A stretch of 64,000 nucleotides of DNA from Mycobacterium sp. JS623 (lineage in GTDB: Bacteria > Actinomycetota > Actinomycetes > Mycobacteriales > Mycobacteriaceae). Below the pieces are notes generated by a model. That model had not been told where the DNA came from. It searched no databases and saw only the letters and a list, made by a program, of their open reading frames with translations. Both the position numbers and the translations under genes were made by a program. This document shows, in pieces, positions 1 to 9,748 of the stretch. The stretch spans positions 4,774,001 through 4,838,000 of the forward strand of contig NC_019966.1 of NCBI RefSeq assembly GCF_000328565.1. Direction: 5' to 3'. Position 1 is the stretch's first letter. Each line of letters starts with the position of its first letter.

Positions 1-826
1 ACCCCCGCGCCCGAAGCTTCTCGGCGACCTCCTCGGTGGCCTGTTTGGTGCGGACGAACACGATCATCGCCTCGAAGGGCTCGACCTCGAGCAGCCGCGT
101 CAGCGCATCCATCTTGCGCGGACCCGCCACCTGGATGTAGCGCTGCGAGATGTTCTCGGCGGTCTGCGTTTTCGACTTGACCGTCACCTCGACCGGGTCG
201 TGCAGGTATTTCTTGGTGATCTTGCGGATCCCGGGCGGCATCGTCGCCGAGAACAGCGCGACCTGCTTGTACTCCGGGGTGTCCGCGAGGATGCGCTCGA
301 CGTCCTCGGCGAACCCCATCTGCAGCATCTCGTCGGCCTCGTCGAGCACCATGTAGTCGAGGTGGCTGACGTCGAGGGTGCCCTTTTCGAGGTGGTCGAT
401 CACCCGTCCCGGTGTACCGACGACGACCTGCGCGCCGCGCTTGAGCCCGGCAAGCTGCGGACCGTAGGAAGATCCGCCGTAGACCGGCAGAACATTGACA
501 TGCAGGTGCGCGCCGTAGCGGCTGAATGCCTCAGCCACTTGCAGCGCGAGCTCGCGGGTCGGGGCGAGGACGAGGGCTTGGGTGACGCGGCTGGTCGGGT
601 CGATCTTGGACAGGATCGGGATCGCGAATGCGGCGGTTTTGCCGGTGCCGGTCTGCGCGAGGCCGACGACGTCGGAGCCCGCCATCATGGCCGGGATGGT
701 CGCGGCTTGGATGGCCGACGGCGACTCGTATCCGACGTCGCCGATGGCCTGCAGCACCGCGGGGTGAATCTGCAGATCAGCGAATGTCAGATCGGCGCTG
801 GTCGGATCTGGTTCAGAGGTCGTCAT
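1..826 (-). CDS. deaD: DEAD-box ATP-dependent RNA helicase, 3' end beyond window
   Basis: N-terminal ~275 residues of a DEAD-box RNA helicase; the rest lies left of the window. Visible in order: the Q-motif region, Walker A AQTGTGKT (about residue 57), PTRELA (~85), GTPGR, and the DEAD box itself (~160), followed by the start of the second RecA-like domain. These enzymes unwind RNA duplexes in ribosome assembly and RNA decay. The ATG at 826 is divergent from the lprE-like gene, as in M. tuberculosis (Rv1253/Rv1252c). Family assignment is firm; the symbol rests on synteny. Confidence 0.93.
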   Translation of the reverse strand, partial: MTTSEPDPTSADLTFADLQIHPAVLQAIGDVGYESPSAIQAATIPAMMAGSDVVGLAQTGTGKTAAFAIPILSKIDPTSRVTQALVLAPTRELALQVAEAFSRYGAHLHVNVLPVYGGSSYGPQLAGLKRGAQVVVGTPGRVIDHLEKGTLDVSHLDYMVLDEADEMLQMGFAEDVERILADTPEYKQVALFSATMPPGIRKITKKYLHDPVEVTVKSKTQTAENISQRYIQVAGPRKMDALTRLLEVEPFEAMIVFVRTKQATEEVAEKLRARG

Positions 827-913
827 CTCGCAGGAAGTCTAGTGGTTGGGAGTGCGATTCCCCGCCGCGCGCCTGTCTGCGGGCCCGTGGTCTTGACGGT
901 AGGTTCCGTCGGT

Positions 914-1462
914 GTGAAGTGGGCGGTCCTCCTTGTCGCGGCGACGGTCGCTGTCGCGGGCTGCGGATCGGGCGACTCGACGGTGTCCAAGACGCCGGAG
1001 CCGACCGTGGCGACCGCTGCACCTGCCCCGGCGTTGCCCCCACCGCCGCCCGTCGTCGCACCCACGGTCACCGCTTCCGCCGACCCATGCGCGGTCAACC
1101 TCGCCGCGCCGGAGATCGCCAAGGCCGTCTCGGAGTTGCCCCGCGATCCGCGCAGCAATCAGGCCTGGAGCCCCGAGCCACTGGCAGGCAACTACAACGA
1201 ATGCGCACAATTGTCCGCGGTCATCGTCAAGGCCAACACCAACTCGGATAATCCGAACACCCGCGCCGTGCTGTTTCACCTCGGCAAGTTCATCCCGACC
1301 GGCGTGCCGGACACCTACGGGTTTAACGGCGTCGACGAGTCCGCCACCACCGGCGACACGATCGCGCTGAAGTACTCCGGCGGAATCCAAGGCCTCGACA
1401 GCGTGGTGAAGTTCCGGTGGAACGGCAACGGTGTCGAGCTGATCGGCAACACGCCGGGCTAG
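914..1462 (+). CDS. lprE: LppP/LprE-family lipoprotein
   Basis: 182-residue exported lipoprotein. From the GTG at 914 it has a short basic start, a hydrophobic stretch and a lipobox ending VAGC, then a Thr/Pro/Ala-rich linker and a C-terminal domain (DPCAVNLAAPEI... to ELIGNTPG) that I recognise as the LppP/LprE family. The frame is open far upstream, but that part lies antisense to deaD and has no signal peptide, so the internal GTG is preferred. LprE (Rv1252c) is divergent from deaD in M. tuberculosis as here. Its biochemical role is unclear. Confidence 0.85.
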   Translation: MKWAVLLVAATVAVAGCGSGDSTVSKTPEPTVATAAPAPALPPPPPVVAPTVTASADPCAVNLAAPEIAKAVSELPRDPRSNQAWSPEPLAGNYNECAQLSAVIVKANTNSDNPNTRAVLFHLGKFIPTGVPDTYGFNGVDESATTGDTIALKYSGGIQGLDSVVKFRWNGNGVELIGNTPG

Positions 1463-1467
1463 TCCTT

Positions 1468-1496
1468 GGCGCGAACGTGGGTTACCCACACGCTTT
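1468..1496 (+). repeat. Inverted repeat, left copy flanking the DUF559-type gene
   Basis: 29-base sequence whose reverse complement recurs at 2567-2595 with one mismatch. The core GTGGGTTACCCAC is itself palindromic apart from its central base. It lies between the lprE stop and the end of the DUF559-type gene. Weaker inverted similarity (AAGCCCAC motifs) continues inward from both copies. No target-site duplication is evident just outside. Confidence 0.8.
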
Positions 1497-1513
1497 TGTG
1501 TGTGACGCGTGCA

Positions 1514-2443
1514 TCAAGCCCACTCTCGGCGGACCGGATCTAGCCAAGAGATACGCGCGTCGAGTCGGACTTCCTGCCAATGGGGCCAACCCGCCGCGCA
1601 CGCCGCATCACGCACGCGAGCGAGGAAAACATGAGACCGGTATCGCAAGTGATCACGGCTCAACCGGATGATCAACCAGCCCTGAGCGACGAGCCGGGCT
1701 AGTCGGTCGATGTCGCGGGCATGCTGGTCGGGGTCATCCCAGTGTTGAGGACCGTCGTATTCGACGCCAACCTTCCACTCCTCCCACCCCATGTCGACGC
1801 GCCCGACGAATTCCCCGAACTCATCGAGGACGACGATCTGCGTTTGAGGCTTCGGAAACCCGGCGGCGATCAACAGCAGGCGCGTCCGGGTTTCCTGCGG
1901 TGACTCTGCGCGGCCGTCCATCAGGTCCAGGACACGCCGCAGTTGAAGCATGCCGCGCGCGCCGCGATGGTTTTGGGCGAGACCCTCGACATCTACCGCC
2001 TTCAGCCTGGTCGCGTTCGCCAGTGCGTCGATCCGGATGATCGCGGTTTCGAGTCGATCGCGCCGACCAAGATCGAATGCTGTTCGCGCCGGCGTAGTGA
2101 CCGGCATTCCGCGCACGACGCAGGTCTCGTCATCGCGGAGTCGGTTGCGGTGAATGATGATGCCGTCGACGCCGCAGGTGTCGCGACGGATCAACTCAGC
2201 AGGTAGGTCCGAAGCTACCCACTGTGAACCGTGCAGTGCCGCGGCGGACATTCCTGCGATGGTGGCGTTCCGCTCAGACCACAGCCATGCGGCGATCGCT
2301 CGTCTGACGGGCGTGAGTTCCAAGCCCTTCGCCAAATACACGTTGCGGTAGACCATGTCGTGGCGGCTCACCAGCGTTCGCCGGGTTACCTTGCGGGCCG
2401 CCAATGCTTCGGTGCCGATGAACGGCATCACTTCGTCATTCAT
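1514..2443 (-). CDS. DUF559-type (Vsr/PD-(D/E)XK-like) protein with N-terminal winged-helix/AbiEi-like region
   Basis: 309-residue protein. The first ~150 residues (MNDEVMPFIGTEALAARKVTRRTL...) resemble the winged-helix region of AbiEi-like antitoxins. The C-terminal ~110 residues resemble DUF559, related to very-short-patch-repair endonucleases: GRVDMGW...KVGVEYDGPQHW supplies candidate acidic residues (Asp, Glu, Asp) and a His. The frame is open up to 2659, but the ATG at 2443 leaves room for the helicase promoter and gives the usual N-terminus. I know no M. tuberculosis counterpart here. The gene sits alone between inverted repeats 1468-1496 and 2567-2595. Activity is not established for the family. 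Confidence 0.72.
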   Translation of the reverse strand: MNDEVMPFIGTEALAARKVTRRTLVSRHDMVYRNVYLAKGLELTPVRRAIAAWLWSERNATIAGMSAAALHGSQWVASDLPAELIRRDTCGVDGIIIHRNRLRDDETCVVRGMPVTTPARTAFDLGRRDRLETAIIRIDALANATRLKAVDVEGLAQNHRGARGMLQLRRVLDLMDGRAESPQETRTRLLLIAAGFPKPQTQIVVLDEFGEFVGRVDMGWEEWKVGVEYDGPQHWDDPDQHARDIDRLARLVAQGWLIIRLSRDHLRYRSHVFLARVRDAACAAGWPHWQEVRLDARISWLDPVRREWA

Positions 2444-2566
2444 GCCGTCACGGTCGCGACACAGACCCACACAATCGGCCGTCGCAGCCAGCTCACTGGT
2501 CTCTCTGTGGATAGCGGCACGACTGGGGATCGACGAGTGTGGGCTTGTGTCACGCTGCGGCGGCTC

Positions 2567-2595
2567 AAAGCGTGCGGGTAACCCACGTTCGCGCC
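2567..2595 (-). repeat. Inverted repeat, right copy flanking the DUF559-type gene
   Basis: Matches 1468-1496 in reverse complement at 28 of 29 positions. It is about 125 bp upstream of the DUF559-type start codon and about 40 bp upstream of the nuclease-helicase GTG, so it could be an operator, a mobile-unit end, or both. Confidence 0.8.
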
Positions 2596-2633
2596 TGAAG
2601 TGGGGTGTCGGCTGGCTCACATAGGCTGACAGC

Positions 2634-5600
2634 GTGTTTGTCGCAGACGATCGCGTCATCTACAGCGCATCTGATCTCGCCGCCGCAGCGCGTTGCGAGT
2701 ACGCGCTGCTGCGCTCGTTCGACGCGCAGCTCGGCTGGGGTCCTGCGGTCGCCGTCGAGGACGAACTGCTCGCGCGGACAGCCAAACTCGGCGGGGAGCA
2801 TGAGCAGCGCCACCTCGACGAGTTGCGCGACCTCGCCGATGACACCGTCGCGATCATCGGCAGGCCGAAGTACACCGTCGACGGGCTGACCGCCGCCGCG
2901 GACCAGACCATGCGCGCCATCGAGCGCCGGGCGCCCGTCATCTATCAAGCCGCCATGTTCGACGGCCGGTTCGTCGGCTTCGCCGACTTCCTGGTGTTCG
3001 ACGGCGCGCGCTACCGACTGCGCGACACGAAGCTGGCCCGCTCAGTCAAGGTCGAGGCGCTGCTTCAGCTGGCGGCCTACGCGGACACGCTCGCTGCGGT
3101 CGGTGTCCCCGTCGCCGACGAAGTCGAACTCGTGCTCGGCGACGGCGCGATCGCGACCTACCGCGTCGATGAGCTGCTGCCTGTCTACCGGCCTCGCCGC
3201 GCCGAACTGCATCGCCTGCTCGACGACCACATGGCCGGCGGCAAAGCGGTCACGTGGGAGGACGATGACGTGCGGGCATGCTTCCGCTGCCCCGAATGCG
3301 AGATCCAGGTGCGCGCCAGTGACGACCTGCTGCTCGTGGCGGGCATGCGCGTCACGCAGCGCGCCCGGCTCATCGACGCCGGCATCACCACCCTGCACCA
3401 GCTGGCCGACCACAGCGGCGCCGTGGACGAACTGCCTGCCCGCACCGTCAAGACGCTGGCCGCCCAAGCCCGACTCCAGGTCGCCGACCGCATCGACGGC
3501 AAGCCGCCGTACGAAGTCGTCGACGCCCAGCCGTTGATGGTGCTGCCCGACGCAGACAAGGGTGACTTGTTCTTCGACTTCGAAGGCGACCCACTGTGGA
3601 CCGTCGACGGTAGGGAATGGGGTCTCGAATACCTATGGGGCGTACTGACTGTCACCGACGAGTTCCACCCGTTCTGGGCACACGACCGGGCCAGCGAGCG
3701 CCAGGCGCTGCTCGACTTCCTCGCCATGGTGCGCAAGCGGTTGCGGCGTCATCCCGGCATGCACATCTACCACTACGCGGCGTACGAGAAGAGCACGCTG
3801 CTCCGATTGGCCGGCCGCTACGGCGTCGGTGAGAACGACATCGACGACCTACTCCGCAATGGTGTCCTCGTCGACCTATATCCCTTGGTGCGCAAGAGCA
3901 TTCGCGTCGGTACCGAGAACTACAGCATCAAGTCGCTGGAGCCACTGTACATGGGCAACGAGCTACGCAGCGGTGAGGTCACCACCGCTGCCGACTCCAT
4001 CACGCAGTACGCGCGGTACTGCGCGCTGCGCGACGAAGGGCGAGCCGGCGAGGCGGCTTCGGTGTTGAAAGAGATCGAGGACTACAACGTCTACGACTGC
4101 CGATCGACGCGACGGTTGCGCGACTGGCTGATGGCCCGCGCCATCGAGTCCGGCGTACCCCCGCGCGGCCCGCAACCCGTAAGTGACGGCGGCGCAATCG
4201 AACTCAGCGACGAAATCGACCGCAGACTGTGCAAGTTCGCCGGCGACGGCGTCGAGGAACGCACTCCCGCGCAGCAGGCAGTGGCAATGGTCGCCGCCGC
4301 GCGGGGCTTTCACAAGCGTGAGGACAAGCCGTACTGGTGGAGTCACTTCGACCGCGTCAACAACCCGGTCGACGAGTGGGGCGATAACAGCGACGTTTTC
4401 ATCGCCGAGCGCGTCGAGATTGTCAACGACTGGCATCAGCCGCCGAAAGCGCGCAAGCCCCAGCGTCATATCCGTCTGATCGGCAGCATCGCAAATGGCG
4501 AACTGTGCAAGGACATGTACGCGCTCTACGATCCACCCGCTCCAGCGAGCCTGGCCGACGATCCCGACCGACGCGGGTTCGGGTCCGTGACGGTGGTCGA
4601 CTGTGACAATCCCGAAGCGCCGACCGAGGCGATCGTCGTCGAGAAACAGCCCAAGGACGGCGACGTCTTCGAGCAGTTGCCGTTCGCGCTGACGCCGGGT
4701 CCACCCATCAACACCAAACCGTTGCAGGACTCCATCGCCGAGACCGCCGCGCTCGTCGCCGCAGGGCTTCCCAATCTGCCTGTCGACGCGATGACAGATG
4801 TTCTGCTGCGGCGCAATCCGCGCATGCTCAGTGCCGCACAGCTGCCCCGCAGCGGAGTGATCGCCGACGACATCACCGCCGCGCTGCTGGATCTCGACTC
4901 GTCCTATCTCGCGGTGCACGGGCCGCCTGGCACCGGCAAGACCTTCACCTCCGCGGAAGTGATAGCGCGGCTGGTGAACCAACATCGATGGCGGATCGGC
5001 GTCGTCGCCCAGTCGCATGCTGTGGTCGAGAACCTGTTCTGCGACGTGCTCAAGGCCGGCGTCGACGGCGAGCGCGTCGGCAAGAAACTCAATACCGTCA
5101 ACATGGGCTGGACCGACCTGACCAATCCCGAGTTCGCCGGCTTCATCGAAGCGCACGACGGGTGCATCGTCGGCGGGACGGGATGGGACTTCGCCAATGC
5201 CAACAAGATTCCGCGGCAGGCACTCGATCTGCTTGTCGTCGAGGAGGCCGGCCAGTACAGCCTGGCCAACACCATCGCCGTCGCGCCGTCGGCCAGAAAC
5301 CTGATGCTGCTTGGTGATCCGCAGCAGCTGCCGCAGGTAAGCCAGGGCACGCATCCAGAGCCGGTGAACGAATCCGCGCTCGGCTGGCTCGTGGAGGGCC
5401 ATCACACGCTGCCCGCAGAGCGCGGCTATTTCCTCGACTACTCGTATCGGATGCATCCCGCGGTCTGCGAACCGATTTCCCGGCTTTCCTACGACGGCCG
5501 ACTGCGCTCTCGTGAGAACGTGAGTGCCGCGCGCCGCCTGGAAGGCGTGGCGCCCGGCGTTCGGGTGCTGACCGTCGAACACGACGGCAACTCCACCGAC

Positions 5601-6107
5601 AGCCCCGAAGAGGCTGACGCGATCGTCACGGAGATCCGCGGCCTCCTCGGAATCCCGTGGAGCGACGAACATGGCACCGCGCCGCTGGCGGCCGAGGACG
5701 TCCTCGTGGTGACGCCGTACAACGCGCAGGTGGTCACCCTGCGGCGCAAGTTGGACGCCGCTGGGCTCGCCAAAGTCGAAGTGGGCACCGTCGACAAGTT
5801 TCAGGGCAGGCAGGCTCCGGTGGTGTTCGTCTCCATGGCGGCGTCTTCCGCAGATGACGCGCCGCGTGGGGTTTCGTTCCTGTTCAACAGGAATCGGCTC
5901 AACGTCGCTGTCAGCAGGGCGAAGTACACCGCGATCATCGTCCGATCGGCCCTGCTGACCGACTACCTGCCTGCCACCCCGGACCGTCTGGTGGAGCTAG
6001 GGGCATTCTTGGCGCTCGCGGCGGGAGGCACGGCCGGCACAGCGCAGCCGGAGAATCCGGGCGTCCGCGAAACCGACAGTCAGCCCTGTGATAGACCCAC
6101 GGGGTGA
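2634..6107 (+). CDS. TM0106-family RecB-like nuclease / superfamily 1 helicase (Rv1251c-like)
   Basis: 1157-residue multidomain protein starting at GTG. The N-terminal RecB-like nuclease has RDTKLA near residue 131 followed by LLQLAAY, typical of PD-(D/E)XK QxxxY motifs. C21 and the CFRCPEC cluster near 217-222 look like the cysteines of an AddB-type iron-sulphur nuclease. A RNase H-like domain follows (FFDFEGDP near 313, later NVYDCRSTRRL). The C-terminal half is a DNA2/UPF1-type helicase: Walker A GPPGTGKT near 762, Walker B-like VVEEAGQ near 866, then DKFQGRQAPVV and NVAVSRAK. Probable role is DNA or RNA end processing. Its stop overlaps the next gene's GTG by 4 bp, suggesting co-translation. 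Confidence 0.88.
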   Translation: MFVADDRVIYSASDLAAAARCEYALLRSFDAQLGWGPAVAVEDELLARTAKLGGEHEQRHLDELRDLADDTVAIIGRPKYTVDGLTAAADQTMRAIERRAPVIYQAAMFDGRFVGFADFLVFDGARYRLRDTKLARSVKVEALLQLAAYADTLAAVGVPVADEVELVLGDGAIATYRVDELLPVYRPRRAELHRLLDDHMAGGKAVTWEDDDVRACFRCPECEIQVRASDDLLLVAGMRVTQRARLIDAGITTLHQLADHSGAVDELPARTVKTLAAQARLQVADRIDGKPPYEVVDAQPLMVLPDADKGDLFFDFEGDPLWTVDGREWGLEYLWGVLTVTDEFHPFWAHDRASERQALLDFLAMVRKRLRRHPGMHIYHYAAYEKSTLLRLAGRYGVGENDIDDLLRNGVLVDLYPLVRKSIRVGTENYSIKSLEPLYMGNELRSGEVTTAADSITQYARYCALRDEGRAGEAASVLKEIEDYNVYDCRSTRRLRDWLMARAIESGVPPRGPQPVSDGGAIELSDEIDRRLCKFAGDGVEERTPAQQAVAMVAAARGFHKREDKPYWWSHFDRVNNPVDEWGDNSDVFIAERVEIVNDWHQPPKARKPQRHIRLIGSIANGELCKDMYALYDPPAPASLADDPDRRGFGSVTVVDCDNPEAPTEAIVVEKQPKDGDVFEQLPFALTPGPPINTKPLQDSIAETAALVAAGLPNLPVDAMTDVLLRRNPRMLSAAQLPRSGVIADDITAALLDLDSSYLAVHGPPGTGKTFTSAEVIARLVNQHRWRIGVVAQSHAVVENLFCDVLKAGVDGERVGKKLNTVNMGWTDLTNPEFAGFIEAHDGCIVGGTGWDFANANKIPRQALDLLVVEEAGQYSLANTIAVAPSARNLMLLGDPQQLPQVSQGTHPEPVNESALGWLVEGHHTLPAERGYFLDYSYRMHPAVCEPISRLSYDGRLRSRENVSAARRLEGVAPGVRVLTVEHDGNSTDSPEEADAIVTEIRGLLGIPWSDEHGTAPLAAEDVLVVTPYNAQVVTLRRKLDAAGLAKVEVGTVDKFQGRQAPVVFVSMAASSADDAPRGVSFLFNRNRLNVAVSRAKYTAIIVRSALLTDYLPATPDRLVELGAFLALAAGGTAGTAQPENPGVRETDSQPCDRPTG

Positions 6108-7453
6108 GCCTGACCGACACGCTGGCCGGGATCGTGGGCGCCGCACACGTCATCACCGATCCCGATGTGCTGGACGGCCGCAGCGTCGACCACACCGGGC
6201 GCTATCGCGGGAAGGCCAGCGCGCTGGTGCGGCCGGGATCGGCCGACGAGGTCGCTGCGGTACTGCGGACCTGCCGCGACGCCGGCGTGTACGTCACCGT
6301 GCAGGGCGGTCGGACGTCGTTGGTTGCCGGCACAGTACCCGAACACGACGACGTTCTGTTGTCGACGGAGCGGCTGCGCGAGCTCGGTGAGGTAGATGTC
6401 GTCGAACGGCGCATCCGCGTGGGCGGAGGCGCGACGCTGGCCGAGGTGCAGCGCGCCGCAGCTGCGGCGGGCCTGGTGTTCGGCGTCGACTTGGCCGCGC
6501 GTGATTCCGCGACCGTCGGCGGAATGGCGTCGACGAATGCAGGCGGGCTGCGCACGGTGCGCTACGGCAACATGGGCGAGCAAGTCATCGGCCTGGATGT
6601 GGCGCTTCCCGGCGGATCGGTTGTGCACCGGCACAGTCAAGTACGCAGCGACAACACCGGCTATGACCTGGCGTCGCTGTTCGTGGGCGCCGAGGGCACG
6701 CTCGGTGTCATCACCGCACTCGATTTGCGGCTGCACCCGACACCAAAGCAACGAGTCACCGCGATCTGCGGATTCGACGATCTCGATGCGCTCGTCGAAA
6801 CAGGCCGCGTGTTCCGCGACACGGACGGCATCGCGGCGCTGGAACTGATCGACGCCCGCGCCAGCGCACTGACCGCCGAGCATGTAGGGGTGGCAGCGCC
6901 TGTCGACGGCGCATGGCAGCTGCTCATCGAATTGGCCGGTGACACAGACCAAACCGACCGGCTGGCAGATGCCCTCGACGATGCGCACATGTCAGACCAA
7001 CCCGCGGTCGGCGTCGATATCGGCGCGCAGCAGCGGCTGTGGCAGGTCCGCGAATCGGTGGCCGAGGCACTCGGCGTGTACGGACCACCACTGAAATTCG
7101 ATGTGTCCCTTCCACTGTCAGCGATTTCGCGGTTTGCGGCGGAATCCGCCGAGCTCATCGTCAAACACGCCCCCGAGGCCATTCCGGTGCTTTTCGGCCA
7201 CATCGGCGAGGGCAATCTGCATCTGAACGTGCTGCGGTTCCCCGCCGGAGACGTTGAGCGCACCGTGTATTCGGCGATGATGGAATTGATCGCAAGCAGC
7301 GGTGGCAACGTCAGCTCCGAACACGGCGTCGGCACCCGCAAGCGCGACTATGTGTCGATGTCGCGCACCGAGGCCGACATTACGGCGATGCGCGCGATCA
7401 AGGCTGCATTCGATCCGACCGGATATCTCAACCCCGCAGTGCTTTTCGGCTAG
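6104..7453 (+). CDS. FAD-linked oxidase (glycolate / D-2-hydroxyacid dehydrogenase, GlcD-like)
   Basis: 449-residue flavoprotein of the PCMH/GlcD type. The FAD-binding half contains [13 protein letters not shown] and [24 protein letters not shown], with [22 protein letters not shown] at the expected place. The C-terminal half ends [12 protein letters not shown]...[11 protein letters not shown]...[10 protein letters not shown], the conserved tail of FAD-linked oxidases acting on glycolate, D-lactate or 2-hydroxyglutarate. Substrate cannot be told. It overlaps the upstream helicase by 4 bp (GTGA) and the convergent MFS gene by 4 bp. M. tuberculosis Rv1257c is similar but sits a few genes away. 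Confidence 0.88.
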   Translation: MSLTDTLAGIVGAAHVITDPDVLDGRSVDHTGRYRGKASALVRPGSADEVAAVLRTCRDAGVYVTVQGGRTSLVAGTVPEHDDVLLSTERLRELGEVDVVERRIRVGGGATLAEVQRAAAAAGLVFGVDLAARDSATVGGMASTNAGGLRTVRYGNMGEQVIGLDVALPGGSVVHRHSQVRSDNTGYDLASLFVGAEGTLGVITALDLRLHPTPKQRVTAICGFDDLDALVETGRVFRDTDGIAALELIDARASALTAEHVGVAAPVDGAWQLLIELAGDTDQTDRLADALDDAHMSDQPAVGVDIGAQQRLWQVRESVAEALGVYGPPLKFDVSLPLSAISRFAAESAELIVKHAPEAIPVLFGHIGEGNLHLNVLRFPAGDVERTVYSAMMELIASSGGNVSSEHGVGTRKRDYVSMSRTEADITAMRAIKAAFDPTGYLNPAVLFG

Positions 7454-9660
7454 TCGTGGCCCGGCGTCGAATGCCTGCCGTAACGCGGCGCATCGTCGGG
7501 GTCGTCGCGGGAGTGCCTGCCGTTGGACTCGAACCAGAACGGCCGCTTCTGCGGTTGGTTCTCCGGAGGGTAGTGGGGTGACGGTCGCTCGTGGCGCGAC
7601 GGTCGCTCGTGGCGCGACGGTCGCTCGTGGCGTGCCGGTTGCTCGTGGCGCGACGGTCGCTCGTAGCGTGCCGGTTGCTCGTGGTGTGCCGGCGGCGCAT
7701 CCTGCACCGGCGGCGGCAACGGCAGAAACCGCTCTTCCTCGTCGACATGAAAACCATTGTGCGCAAAGCCGATTGGTTCGGGTTTTGGCGCGACGGGCGG
7801 ACCGTCGCTGAGCAGTTGGTCCAGGATGCCGCGCCACGATTCGCGATCGGCCGGCTCCTCCGGCTGCGGCGTCGGGTCATCGGGCGGGAGGTGCCGCCAG
7901 GACTCGACCGGTTCGGCGTGCCATGTTTCGGCAGGCGCCTGCAGCAAGTGCTCGGCGCGCGACCGCATTGGCTCGGTCACACTGTCGTCGACGTGCACAA
8001 CGGCGTCGGGCCCCACCACCGGTGCAGAATCGGCGGGATGGTCGTCGTCCCAACGCACTTCGTATTCGAGGTACTCGTCGTCGTCGATGAACGTCTCGTC
8101 GCCGCCGTATTCGACAGCGAAGCCGGCGTCGTGGTCGTCGTCCACCTCGTCATCGCCGTCATCGATCCGGTCAGGGTTGCCGAACCCAAGCAGGAAAACC
8201 GCCGCGATGACGCCGAACAACGCGAAGAACGCGGGCAGCAACATCGATTGCGACATCGCCGCGGCGAACGGATCGTGCAGCCACCTCGGGAGCTGCGTCA
8301 CCGCACCTTCGCCCGGCGCTGCCTGCGCAGGCATCGGCGGCATTTCGGCGCCGATACGCGACGTCATGAACGCGGCCATCCCTGCGCTGCCCAATACCGA
8401 GCCCACCTGTCGCGTGGTGTTGTAGACGCCGGAACCGGCGCCTGCCAGCTTCGGCGGCAGGTTGCGGGTAGCGGTCGCGGCCAGGGGCGCCCAAATGAAT
8501 GCCGAGCCGACGCCCATCGCGGTGATCGGCAGCGCCAGCCGCCAGATCGGCGTGGTCGGCGTCATCTCGACGGACAACCACGTCATCGCGATCGCCAGTA
8601 CGGAGAACCCGAAACCGATCACCGGGCGTGGATGTGACCGGTCGACGATTTTGCCGACGAACGGCGCCAGCACGCCGGTCGCGATCGCCATCGGCGCTGT
8701 CAGCAGTGCCGAGCGCGTCGGCGAAAGTCCGCACACCGCTTGGGCGTAGAACATCAGCGGCAGGAACGTTCCTGTCACGACGAAGCCGATGGTCGCGACT
8801 CCAACATTCGACAGTGAGAAGTCGCGGTCGCGGAAGATGACCAACGGGATCAGCGGCTCGCTGGTGTTGACGTACTGCCAGATGAGAAACGCGGCCATGA
8901 CGCCGATGCCGCCCGCGATGGTGCCCCAGATCCAGGGCGCCCAGTGGTGCGACTGGCCCTCCTGCAGAGCGAACACGATCATGAACATGCCGATGCCGGA
9001 CAGCACGACGCCGAGCACATCGAATTTGTGGGTCGACGTGGGCAGCACCGGGATCAGCCAGACGGCCAGCGCCAACCCGATGATGCCGACGGGCACGTTG
9101 ACGAAGAAGATCCACTGCCAACCGAGCCGGTCGACCAGCACACCGCCGGCCAGCGGACCAACCAGCGTCGCCACCCCGGCCGTCGCGCCCCACACGCTCA
9201 TCGCCACGCCGCGACGGTCGGCCGGGAAGATCCGGGTGATGGTCGACAGTGTCTGCGGAGTGAGCAGCGCGGCGCCGATGCCCTGCACCACGCGAGCGGC
9301 GATCAGCATTCCGATGCTGCCTGCGAGGCCACACCACAGCGAGGCGGCCGTGAAGATCGTCAGGCCCACCAGGTAGAGATTCTTCGGGCCGAACCGATCA
9401 CCGAGGCGGCCCGCCACCAGCAACGGCACCGCGTATGCCAGCAGGTAGGCGCTAGTCACCCAGATGACGGAGTCATAGCTGGCGCCGAGCTTGTCCATGA
9501 TCGAGGGATTGGCGACCGCGACGATGGTCGCGTCGACCAGGATCATGAAGAAGCCGACCAGCATGGCCCATAAGGCGTTCCAGGGATTGCCGGGGTCGAC
9601 TTGGAGCCGCACTCCCCATCGAGCGCGGCAATCCTGCCGGTTAGTTAACGTTTGGAACAT
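7450..9660 (-). CDS. 14-TM MFS drug transporter (EmrB/QacA-type) with repetitive cytoplasmic tail (Rv1250-like)
   Basis: About 736 residues from the ATG at 9660 (the frame is open to 9723). The first ~500 residues are a DHA2-family MFS antiporter: [18 protein letters not shown] in helix 1, [13 protein letters not shown] as motif [18 protein letters not shown], and about 14 hydrophobic segments. The remaining ~230 residues are hydrophilic: an acidic patch rich in Asp, a Pro-rich linker, then six hexapeptide repeats ([12 protein letters not shown]) and a basic end. As I recall, Rv1250 is ~579 residues, so the tail is much extended here. Probably proton-driven efflux of drugs or lipophilic compounds; substrate unknown. 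Confidence 0.85.
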   Translation of the reverse strand: MFQTLTNRQDCRARWGVRLQVDPGNPWNALWAMLVGFFMILVDATIVAVANPSIMDKLGASYDSVIWVTSAYLLAYAVPLLVAGRLGDRFGPKNLYLVGLTIFTAASLWCGLAGSIGMLIAARVVQGIGAALLTPQTLSTITRIFPADRRGVAMSVWGATAGVATLVGPLAGGVLVDRLGWQWIFFVNVPVGIIGLALAVWLIPVLPTSTHKFDVLGVVLSGIGMFMIVFALQEGQSHHWAPWIWGTIAGGIGVMAAFLIWQYVNTSEPLIPLVIFRDRDFSLSNVGVATIGFVVTGTFLPLMFYAQAVCGLSPTRSALLTAPMAIATGVLAPFVGKIVDRSHPRPVIGFGFSVLAIAMTWLSVEMTPTTPIWRLALPITAMGVGSAFIWAPLAATATRNLPPKLAGAGSGVYNTTRQVGSVLGSAGMAAFMTSRIGAEMPPMPAQAAPGEGAVTQLPRWLHDPFAAAMSQSMLLPAFFALFGVIAAVFLLGFGNPDRIDDGDDEVDDDHDAGFAVEYGGDETFIDDDEYLEYEVRWDDDHPADSAPVVGPDAVVHVDDSVTEPMRSRAEHLLQAPAETWHAEPVESWRHLPPDDPTPQPEEPADRESWRGILDQLLSDGPPVAPKPEPIGFAHNGFHVDEEERFLPLPPPVQDAPPAHHEQPARYERPSRHEQPARHERPSRHERPSRHERPSPHYPPENQPQKRPFWFESNGRHSRDDPDDAPRYGRHSTPGHD
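7580..7687 (-). repeat. Six tandem 18-bp units coding hexapeptide repeats in the MFS tail
   Basis: Six in-frame 18-bp units (plus-strand form begins GACGGTCGCTCGTGGCGC, alternating with GCCGGTTGCTCGTGGCGC variants) encode His-Glu-Arg-Pro-Ser-Arg type hexads in the C-terminal tail of the transporter. Exact multiples of three keep the frame, so copy-number change would lengthen or shorten the tail without breaking it. Confidence 0.93.
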
Positions 9661-9748
9661 CTCGGGTCGACCAGAAAAGCAACGATTCAGCCGACGGTAC
9701 GGACCTGGATATGCCCCGGACAAGTCCGGGGTCAGCCGGTAACGAACG

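Noticed and set aside
200..913. Upstream extension of the lprE frame
   Set aside because: It is antisense to deaD; the real protein starts at the GTG at 914 with a signal peptide and lipobox.
1468..2595. Classical insertion sequence
   Set aside because: The enclosed gene is DUF559-like, not a transposase, and no target duplication is visible; reported instead as an unusual flanked gene.
3963..5672. A 569-codon antisense frame in the nuclease-helicase gene
   Set aside because: The sense strand encodes clear helicase motifs; the antisense frame has none.
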